DNA of 64,000 nt from Thamnidium elegans (Eukaryota > Mucoromycota > Mucoromycetes > Mucorales > Mucoraceae), in NCBI GenBank assembly GCA_025201345.1, contig JAIXMG010000013.1:186001-250000 (forward strand), written 5' to 3'. Positions 35,522-44,636 of the stretch are shown piece by piece. The notes below the pieces were generated by a model. The model had not been told where the DNA came from and searched no databases. It saw only the letters and a list, made by a program, of their open reading frames with translations. The stretch's first letter is position 1. Each line of letters begins with the position of its first letter. A program made the position numbers and the translations under genes.

Positions 35522-35850
35522 TCAGTTTCAACTTTCTAAAAAAGTATTGTTCGTAGTGACCTGTTGAGTCCCAGAATACCCAATAAAAATGAAAGCTTAT
35601 TTTCTGTAAACAAAAAGACTTTTTTTTTTTCTTCAAATAAAACGTCTTGTGTTAGTTAAGTCTAGTAAACCAGGTATGAGATGACTTATTTTTTTCCCGT
35701 TATTAAAACAAAACTAATATATAAACTGTATAAAATTAGACCTAATGGTTCAATACTTTGGCTGCTAAATACTCCCTAGGGAATGTTGTTTCCATGTTTA
35801 ATGAAGATTCGGGTATAAAGAAGTAAACGTATAATATTAAGATATTCCTT

Positions 35851-36128
35851 CATGATGTAAAGCCTTTTTCAAGAGGTGACTAGGGGGGCGGCAACCCCGC
35901 GTAACGAGCTATTTCTTGTTTCCATGTTTGAGTTGCTCGATCTAGCTTGGGTTGCGCAAAAGGTGTTTATGTTGGTTTATCTTGACTCACTTTTCTATAG
36001 GATCTTCCATGATGTAAAGCCTTTTTCAAGAGGTGACTAGGGGGGCGGCAACCCCGCGTAACGGGCTATTTCTTGTTTCCATATTTGAGTTGTTCGATCT
36101 AGCTTGGGTTGCGCAAAAGGTATTTATG
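35851..36128. repeat. Two near-identical about 120-bp copies, 157-bp period
   Basis: Copy 1 (35851-35971) and copy 2 (36008-36128) both run from CATGATGTAAAGCC through CTAGGGGGGCGGCAACCCCG to GCGCAAAAGG, differing at only about four bases. Both are much more G/C-rich than their surroundings. Read on the minus strand they share an open frame, QPKLDRATQTWKQEIARYAG followed by LPPPSHLLKKALHHG, that looks coding and may be a further LINE relic. Another shared phrase, GGTTCAATACTTTGGCT, occurs at about 35745 and 36251, so a larger duplication (about 500 bp) may be involved. Confidence 0.75.
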
Positions 36129-36841
36129 GGAAGATGGCATCTCGACGTGGTTGTTCTCATCCTTCTCATTGTTATGCGGTTAACTTTTATTTATGATATT
36201 CTCTTCAATCCTACGATAACTGGTGGTGGCTCTCTACTAATTATGCCTGGTGGTTCAATACTTTGGCTACTATTCATCTTACTTGGTTGATTGGCTGATT
36301 TTCTCATATGTCACTTTGATACTCTATTTTTGTTAACCAAAAAAAAAGACTCTTTTGTACTTCTCTTGATACATACATTGTTAATAATATGTCTTCTAAA
36401 ATAAATTGAAAATACCGTCTTAAAAAAAAAATCCTCATAATATCTCTGCTTCTCAGCTGTTTTTTTGTGTTATTCTTTTCTGGCGAAGACTTTTTTTTAT
36501 AGATTTCTCTTTCTCTTTCTTATTATATATTTTATTCTTTTCCCTTCTTTTTAAAAAACCCCTCATAGTCTTTTATGACTTTTAAAAGACGGAATTTTGG
36601 TTCCCAAACAACTATTTAAAACTAATAAAAGGTACTAAAAAAATTTAATCAAGAGAATAGTTATAAAAATATAAAAAAAAAATGATCAAATGTCATTATA
36701 AAGAGAATAAGAAATGCAAGGTTATAATAACACCAAATAAGTCATATATTCAGATAGTAAATCACTTTGTATAAATACTCTTACTCAATTTGCTTAGAGG
36801 GATAAAGTAGATCAATTGTTTTTTTTTGTAAATCACGTTAT

Positions 36842-38488
36842 TTATAACAAATGAACATTGCGTCGTAGCTTTTTTTCGTCTTCATTTTTACAAAAACTAC
36901 TTAAAGTTCCTTTGGAAAGAGCCATAATATCGTCATTAACTAATTCATCCATTCTTCCTTCTGCCAAATTAATAAAACACTTTATAATTACTTGCTGACT
37001 AGCTGGAAGGTTCAATTTTTGACAATCTCTTTTTAATAAATTTAAAGAAATATCTGTTTTTTTCAAAGAAAAAAGACTTGTATCAGCTAACAATTTAAAT
37101 ACATGCTGTGTATCATCTTCTTTAAATTCTTTTTCAACGATTTTCGACAGCAAAAACGACGCCACCGAAGCCATGTTTGTTTTGATGTAATTACTGTGTA
37201 CGTCTAACGGTACAGTAGTATAAAAACCTTTTCTTACAAATTTTGAGGATCTGAATAGCCATTTCTGCTTCGCAGATATTTTATTGTATTGTCGTAATTT
37301 TCTAGTTGTTTGGTTAGTCTTGGCTCCTTCTTTTCGGACCAATACGTTTGTTGTTTTGATGTTGGTAGAAACATTTAAAGGATACAATGCTGTTTGGGAT
37401 GATCCGAGGAAAGGGGTGACAACACCATCCGAATAGTTACCGCGTAAACCACCTGTAACTAGAAATTCCAGTCTATCCCAAAACATACTGATTTCAAACC
37501 AGGAGTTTCCTTTTTCATTTTTTTTAACCAGATAAACCTCCAATTTTCCTGGGTACATTAGCCACCAAGATTCTTGGGCACAGTCATCTATATAGCTACG
37601 ATTGCGAACATATATTTCGAATTCGGTTATAAAAAACCAATGATCGTCAAATTGGATTACTGACTCTATTAGTTTTTCCGAAATTTTGATGATTTTTGTG
37701 TTTAATTCGTCCAGAGTAAAATCATCACTTAATTCAAAACTATTTAAACCGTTAGTGTTTAAGTTTGTGTATTCTGAATTATTTATAAATCTTTGGTTGA
37801 TAAGGGCGGCAGGAGCATGCACATCATCTGATTTCTGTTCTAGAGACATAACTTTACATAATTCTAATTTACTGGTCTCGTATGCTACTTTAAGTGGACG
37901 AAGGACATCTTTCAAAGATGACGGGGTTTTAAAAGTAACAGGCTCTGCCTTTCTTTTCTTCCTAATAATATCAATAAAAGTTGGTGTTAAATTAGTATTA
38001 TTGCAGTAAAAGCAGTTTGATTTTTACCTTTGTAATTCATCATCTATAATAATGATTGCTCTTTTACTGGCTGTTATTAAAGAATTTTTTAGCAAGGACC
38101 CAACATATGTGTTACAGTATAGCTTTAAATCTACAACTAACGGAGACATTGGAAGAGATGCAATGATTTTTCTGGCAGTGTTTTGGGTCGCATGACCTGT
38201 TATTGATATAGAATGTACGCAGTAAAAAGCTTCAAGCATGTTCTTTAAATTTTCATAGTTCAATGGTGTGTCATCGATGATTACATTTACATGGATAACG
38301 GAAGAAAAGAAAAAAGAGCCAATGGATTCAGGACCTTTTTTTGAGTAAATATTATAAACGGTTTTTAGCGGAACGTGTCTAATTTTTTCATATAGAGCTT
38401 TGGATGATATCGCAACCGTAAAACGCGTAAAAGCCGGAGAATCCTTAAGAACCTCTTCAAGTACTTCTCGGGGTAAGCGCTCCATCAA
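36842..38488 (-). CDS. F-box-like orphan protein with NLS-like stretch
   Basis: Two exons joined by a 63-nt intron (about 37964-38026). The N-terminus, MMERLPREVLEEVLKDSPAF, is an F-box-like opening, followed by an LRR-like region (VVDLKLYCNTYVGSLLKNSL). The join gives ELQRKKRKAEP, a nuclear-localisation-like cluster. The long second exon contains WFFITEFEIYVRNRSYIDDC, WWLMYPGKLEVYLVKKNEKG, FWDRLEFLVTGGLRGNYSDG and a C-terminal helical part; none recalls a family I know. About 525 residues. If the F-box is real it would plug into an SCF ubiquitin ligase. It lies between transposon relics on both sides, so it could belong to an expanding lineage-specific family or derive from a mobile element. 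No internal stop or frame break is seen. Confidence 0.65.
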
Positions 38489-38922
38489 AAGTAAGTTAAA
38501 CTGGAAGAAGGAGTATCAGCAATTTTTGTTCATGCTTTTTTTTAAAAAAATAAAAAAATACGTGACTTTATTTAAGAGTAAGAGCATCCCAGATGGTCAT
38601 GCTAAAGTCAATTTAACAGGCAAAATTTAACAAAATGTGCCTCAATGGTCTTGTTAAAATGGCTTTTTTTTTGTCTGTTTGCGTTCCGATGTGTTAAATT
38701 TAGCATACTTTAACACCCTGTTTAACTCTTACATTACCCTCCCTATAAAAGACGCTCATAACTAATACTAAACTAATGCCTAAAGAGAATCGTTAAAACG
38801 TCACCCGCCTCTTATTTTCAAATCACAGAATTTTGACAAATTGAAAAAGTTAAACTTTTGAAAATGTAAAATATGAAGTCTGGAAAGTTAATTAAAAAAA
38901 AGTAAATACTTATCAATTTCAG
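38489..38922. other. Spacer between F-box gene and Fanzor-like relic
   Basis: No gene seen. It contains a T/A-rich stretch with repeated TTTAACA/TGTTAAA words (about 38608-38730: ATTTAACAGG, ATTTAACAAAATG, CTTGTTAAAATG, TGTTAAATTTAGC, CTTTAACACCCTG), perhaps part of a transposon end. No matching inverted copy was found past 40475. Confidence 0.35.
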
Positions 38923-39685
38923 GATAATCGCAATAAGCAGCTTAACTATCGTAATGAAATTAGAAGCTTTTATTACACGAATAAACGGATGAATCCGAAA
39001 TGGCATACCGAAATACAGAAACACCGTTTTACCCATCGTCTCTGTATAAAAGAGAGAAAGCGCCTGATACATACCACCAGTGTTTATGACAATTAAATCT
39101 TAGAATATCAAACAAGTTTTTAACATTTTCTTTACAGGAAACAAATCCTCAAAAAGAAGAAACTGTTGATGTTTATCGGAGACAGAGGAACAAGTGTCGG
39201 TTCTCATGTTAAAGGATTTAGACGCTTCGGGGGAAAATGGAAGGAGGAAATACATTCTGAAGCTGTCAATGTATGCATAACGAATGAAAACTTGACATCT
39301 AAAACATGTTTTTTCTGCTTTGATCAGTTAGTACATCCACAAGTAAAGCGAGCGAAAAATGGTAAGACATTTAAAAAGACAATTCAAGGTACTTTGTATT
39401 GCACAAACCCCTTTGTGTGTTTCTGTAATTTCAAAACGTGCTATTCAGTCCAGAGACTCTTTGTCTGCTTTGGCGATTGGCTTGGTAGGTCTGAGTACAG
39501 TCTTGTTCGGTATTCCGTTCCCTGAATTCCTCAACAATAAAATCAGCGAAAATTATGCTGAAGATTACATCAAAAAAACATCTTCCTTTAAATTGCAAAA
39601 GAAGACTGGCAACCACGAAGTGATTCAAAAGATAAGAAAGATTAAGCACAACATAAAGAAGCGAGGTTTAATTATGTTTAATTAG
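38923..39685 (+). pseudogene. Fanzor/TnpB-like RNA-guided nuclease, C-terminal relic
   Basis: A first open piece (38923-39096) reads DNRNKQLNYRNEIRSFYYTN. After a possible intron the main piece reads FIGDRGTSVGSHVKGFRRFG and GKWKEEIHSEAVNVCITNEN, then LTSKTCFFCF (first zinc pair). After a one-base frame shift near 39408-39415 come the second zinc Cys pair (AQTPLCVS in the shifted frame) and SRDSLSALAIGLVGLSTVLF. This order (TSxxCxxC, CxxxxC, then R-D-x-x-S-A-x-x-I) is the zinc finger plus RuvC-III motif of TnpB/Fanzor proteins. The N-terminal half and RuvC-I are not found. The frameshift and missing parts make it a relic. It lies 125 bp upstream of a mariner transposase relic in the same orientation. 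Confidence 0.7.
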
Positions 39686-39809
39686 TGATTGCGTCTTTCT
39701 ATGGCGATTTAAAGTTCCTCTTAATGGTGCTAGCAATGCTCATTTTATGTATGGCTCTTTTACTACATACCATTAAATATATTATTCAAAGCTTATCAAA
39801 ATATGCCCC

Positions 39810-40475
39810 TTGAAGACACAGCGAACGTTACTAAGAAAAAGAATTGACAAATTATCAGTTAGGAGGGATATTTGGCCTTTTAAAGATGGAGCTCATAATA
39901 CGAGAAAATTTTCTGATATTTTAAAAATACCATTTTCTATAATTAAGGACGCTAAAAACCGATATATCGAAAGTGGTATAACAGAACTTTTAAAAAAACA
40001 TCCTGGAGGTCCCAAGTTAAGCAAACGTAATTTGAGATATATAAAACGTAGTGTAGAAGCTGCGCCGCTCCGACCATATGATTATCATCTTTCGCTTATC
40101 CACTCAGCAGGTATCAATGTATCACGACCAACATTGATCGAAGCGTTGAACGAAATGGGATATTATTTGCATAAACCAGCTCGCAAGCCGGGATTAACGG
40201 AACCCCAAATCGATAGACGCTTAGAATGGGCTAAATACAAGAAAGATTGGACTTTAGACCAATGGAGGAATATTTTCTGGCCCGACGAATCTCGCTATAG
40301 GGTAGCTGGAAACGATCATAGCGTGCGGGTTATCAGACTTGCTGGCGAAAGGTTTTATATAAAAAGCATTGTACCCGTTCACAAGTTTGGTAAGGGTCCC
40401 GCGATGATTTGAAGTTGTTTTGTTGCTGGAAAACTGGGTCCTCTTGTCTTCCTTGACCATTTTAGAAAAGGCTGA
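39810..40475 (+). pseudogene. Tc1/mariner-type DDE transposase relic
   Basis: Frame from about 39810 without an ATG. It has an N-terminal helix-turn-helix region (RKFSDILKIPFSIIKDAKNR), the typical GGPKLSKRNLRYIKRSVEAA (second HTH) and ISVSRPTL-like NVSRPTLIEALNEMGYYLHK. Then comes RKPGLTEPQIDRRLEWAKYK and WRNIFWPDESRYRVAGND, where the Asp of PDES is the first catalytic Asp of the DDE triad. At 40410-40412 a TGA replaces the expected Trp codon after GPAMI; the frame continues SCFVAGKLGPLVFLDHF and ends about 40475. The second and third catalytic acids are absent, so the element is truncated just before the RQC1 promoter. Inactive relic. Confidence 0.85.
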
Positions 40476-40569
40476 CTTTAAAAAATAGCGGTCAAACGTT
40501 TACAGCTAAAAACATCAAACTGCGGTTTACAAATTTTTTCTTTTTTTTTCTGTAAAAACACACGAAAAA

Positions 40570-42951
40570 ATGTCCTCGAGAGCCTTGAGAAGACTTCGAA
40601 ATGAACAAGTACCTGATATTGTAAAAAAGGTTGAGAGCGAAGAAGAAGAAGAGGAGGAAGAAGAATATGTCCAAAAGAAACCATTTAACCCTTTCGCTTT
40701 GGTAAATTCGAAAACCCTGTCGTTTGAGCTTTCATTAATTTTTTTTTTTTCGTATAGTTGAATGGTGACGATGACGATGACGAGGAAGAAGAAGAGGAAG
40801 AGGAAGAGAAACGAGAAGAGGAAGAAAAAATTCCTGAACCAGTTATCGAAAAACCAGTAGTAGAAAAGGTATGTCGTGTAGAGTTTTTTTTTTTTTTTTT
40901 TTTTTTTTCTATATATATGCTTATTCTCTTGTTTTAGGCCTCTTCCAAGAAGAGCAAGAATAAGAAAAAGAACAAGAAGAACAATAAATCCGATACGTCT
41001 TCCAAGAAGAAGGATGAAGAAGATATAAGTATGAGAGAATTAGATAAAGTTATCAAGGAAATCAATAAAAAGTAAGTGTATTTTATTTCGCATTAGCGCA
41101 AAAAAAAAAGACTTATTTTTCTTTTTACGTATAGAGCACCCAAAGGCAACAAGAATAACAAGAATCTTAATACAGAAGAACGTCGTCAATTGTTATCTGT
41201 CAATTATAGATTTTTGGATGCAGAGGCAGAGATGAAAAGATTATTTGGATCACACGTTGTTAATAGTGAAAACCGTGCTTCGCAAGGTCGCGTTATAAAG
41301 AAGTCCAAATTTGCTTCGCCCAAAAGTGATTGGCCTCCTTACAAGAGAAACGGTTTATCAATGGAAAATGTAGAGACAATAGATGGTATTACATATTATG
41401 CTTTCCGTCATTCAGAACAATACCAAGATGTTCAGTTAGAGTTTTTGAATGCTATTGCCACCCATAATCCTGAAGCACTTTTATTTTTAACCAGAAGACA
41501 TCCTTATCACGTTGACAGTTTACTTCAACTTTCTGAAATCGCTAAACAAAGTGGTGACTGGACTGCTGCTGGTGATTTTATTGAACGTGCATTATACGCT
41601 TGTGAAAGAGCTCTTCATCCTCAATTCTCACTTAGTACAGGTACTGCTAGATTATTCTATACAAAGTCTGAAAATAGATCTTTCTTTTTGGCTATCTTCC
41701 GTCAAATTCAGTTCTTAACTCGTCGTGGTTGTTGGAAGACTGCATCTGAATTCAACAAGTTATTATTCAGTCTTGATCCTACTTCTGATCCTCTTGGTGC
41801 ACTATTGTCCTTGGATTATCATGCCCTTTCTGCTAAGGACTACGAATACGTCTTAAAGATGCATAACGAATGGAGAACTGACGGAAAGCTCTACCCTGTT
41901 GATTTAAGTAACATGCCTAATTTTGCCTACTCGGCTGCTTATGCTAAATTCAAATTGTCAGAAAAGAATAAAACTAGTCAAGAAGAAAGTGGAAAGATGA
42001 TTCAAGAAGCCATCAAAAAATATCCTCTTGTTTATTGTCGAGTACTCGAAAAACTTGGTGAGTCTGAGCCCCCTCAAACTGTACCATTAACTCAGTACAT
42101 TCCTAATGAATATATGGATATTATGCAATTGTCTTATATTGAACGTACACACGAAATGTGGAAAGAACCTGAAGTTCTTGAATGGCTCAAGATCAATGCT
42201 GACTTATGCTTGGATTATGCTATTCAAAACCCTAACATTATTCAACAAAAGCTATTATGTGAACAAAAGAATGATATTCCTCTTAGTGTTTGTAGATATA
42301 TTGTGTTGATTGATATCCAGAAATTGATGTCGTATTTACCAGCAAGCATTACTAGCCAAAGTTATCAAATGTACGATCCATTACCTCCTGCTGATTCCAC
42401 CACCATGTATGATATCAATGATCGTATGCGTACTCGAGGTATTACAAATGTTGCACAACAAGACGTTGGAGGTTTGATAAATATGTTGCAAAACTTATTA
42501 GGACGTATACCTGCTGATAATCAAGATCAGGTTAGACAAATGATGGCTCAATTAGAAAACATACGTCAAGAAAGAGCCGGTCAACTGCCTGGTGCTTTCC
42601 CCGGTACAGAAAATGATTATGCAGAAGATGAAGATGATTTACGAGCACAATTAGACGACTTGCGGGATTCAATTGCTGGTAACCTTATTCCCGAAGCTGA
42701 AAGAGAAGAGGGCGAAGAGGAAGAGTTTGAGGAAGAAGAATATGATGAAAGGTAAGAGGAGCCGTGATAATTTTTTTAAAAAAAAAATGAATAGACGTAC
42801 TTACTTTTTTCGTATGTATAGATTATTCGATAATGGAATGACCGCTGAAGAAATGATGGAAATTGCAAATGCTGTTGGTGAAGAAGATTTAGAATTACAA
42901 AGAGCATTAGCCGAAACATTTGAAAGAAACAATAACAATAATAATCAATAA
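40570..42951 (+). CDS. RQC1: RQC1/TCF25 ribosome quality control factor
   Basis: Five exons. The start MSSRALRRLRNEQVPDI is the family hallmark, followed by very acidic exons (EEEEEEEEEYV, DDDDDDEEEEEEEEE), a Lys-rich segment (SSKKSKNKKKKNKKNNKSD) and SMRELDKVIKEINKKAPKGN. The folded domain reads LLSVNYRFLDAEAEMKRLFG, KSDWPPYKRNGLSM-type sequence, FLTRRHPYHVDSLLQLSEIA, ERALYACERALHPQFSLSTG and FFLAIFRQIQFLTRRGCWKT, all as in TCF25/Rqc1. The last exon ends in an Asn tract. It promotes K48 ubiquitination by Ltn1/listerin on stalled 60S subunits. About 690 residues. Its promoter is only about 95 bp downstream of the transposase relic. Confidence 0.95.
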
Positions 42952-43003
42952 ACAATTTATAATATTTTCTCTTTATTTTATTTTTGTTCATTTTTGGTTA
43001 TTT

Positions 43004-44306
43004 TTATCCTTCATTACATTCTGTCTCATTATTTCTTCCTCTAGAAGAAGTACTTGAAGCAGAAGATGGCGGAGGATTTCTAATATATCCCACACCCAAG
43101 AAAGAAGAAGGCATAGGCGAATTACCTGCTGCACTACCAGCCTGAGGCTGCATAATATGTTCTTGGTCTGAATTAGAAGATAAACCAAGTGATTCAGTAG
43201 CTGTCTCCATTTCTGCAGCAGAAGCAACCGGTGCACTTGAAGAAGAACCGGAAGTAAATATTGCTTCTCGTTGCTCGCCATCTTTATTTTGCGCAGTTTC
43301 CTCTGTATTTTCTGTTTTCAAAACGGTAGTATTAAAACTTCCACAGTGTTTACATTTGTGATAAAAGAAATGATATTTTGCTGGTGTTTTTTTTTCGCAA
43401 TCATTACAAAAAATATGTGAAATATATTTCTCGTATTCTGCAGGCATTGGTTGACGTTCTAAATCGTTATCCAGACGTTTAAAATATTCAGACATATCAC
43501 CCAATGATTTAAGACATGTAGGACATTGATATGACGTTTGAATGTAATCAGCATAACAATGTTTATGGATACAATGCCCGCAAGGCTATATATAACCATG
43601 TTGGTTAAAGTTACTATTATCGAAAGTAGTTTTTTTCCTTACCATAAAGATGACTACAGCAGTACTAGTGAACATGTATTCTCCACAAATAGGACAATCG
43701 CTCTCCAAGTTTCTTTCAATACATTTATGATTTTTCATAGAGACATGCAAACAAATATTACATTTTTTACAGTGGAAGAAATCCTCGTCTAGACCCTTTC
43801 TACAAATACCACAATCTTCACAATGATAAATTGACTTATTAGGGTCATCGTCCCAAAGCTTACACTTATCACAATAATAACGAGCAAGTTCTTCATTACA
43901 TTCTTGACACGATTTGGCTGCAGGTTGAAGAGTTAAGCAAAGCATACATAACATATTTTTCGTCTCATTTCTATAAATAATTCAGTTACTAAAAAAAAAT
44001 AGTACGGAGTTGATTTATCATATATTTACCTCACAGTAGTATGATCTTCAGCATCATCATGACAGAAACGACACGTAACAATCTTCTGGCAACAATTGGC
44101 TTGTAATTTACACTTACGTTGGTAGTGCTTACAGCCAAGAATATTTTCTTCTTCATTCTATATTATCATTTAAAAACTACATTAAAAAAAAATAGAATCA
44201 AATGCTTACATTGAATGATAGGGAATGACCATTATCTATAGGATCTTTACCAGCACTGTTAGTTGTTTGAGGCAATGTAGTGCCATGAGACATCAGATAC
44301 TAATGA

Positions 44307-44338
<32 letters not shown>

Positions 44339-44636
44339 CTTAGTGTTTCAACTTATTATTAGTCTTTTTAACTTGAAGACAAACCTGGATTTGTTTAGCT
44401 TTTTCTCTAGGATTTAAATCAATGCTTTGTTGAATAGTTTTAATTTTCTTTCGAAGTTCTGCCTCGTTAATTGTCTTTTGTTCAGTACTTTTACGTCGAG
44501 TAGGTAAAGAAAAAAGACCTTCGGAAGGCTGTTCTTCTGCGTCTTGCCAGTCCTCTTCGTCCTCTTCGTGAACGTTTTCAACGTCGTAATCGATCTCACC
44601 ATCCGAAGGAAGGTTATTATCTTGAGATTGACTCAT
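43004..44636 (-). CDS. CHY-type RING ubiquitin ligase (RCHY1/Pirh2-like)
   Basis: Five or more exons. Start at 44636: MSQSQDNNLPSDGEIDYDVE, an acidic stretch (EEDEEDWQDAEEQ), then LNPREKAKQIQ joined by a GTTTGT...TTAG intron to YLMSHGTTLPQ. This join merges two apparent open frames into one gene. Next: ILGCKHYQRKCKLQANCCQK and TCRFCHDDAEDH (CHY zinc finger), CQECNEELARYYCDKCKLWD, YHCEDCGICRKG and FFHCKKCNICL (CTCHY), and CPICGEYMF with PCGHCIHKHCY and CPTC (RING-H2). The C-terminal zinc ribbon is CNDCEKKTPAKYHFFYHKCK. The tail is Ser/Ala-rich. An E3 ligase of this type ubiquitinates diverse targets. It is tail to tail with RQC1, 52 bp apart. Confidence 0.93.

Noticed and set aside
36033..36290. 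85-codon plus-strand frame with hydrophobic end
   Set aside because: It overlaps the tandem repeat; the opposite strand has the more coding-like sequence and copy 1 does not share the full frame.
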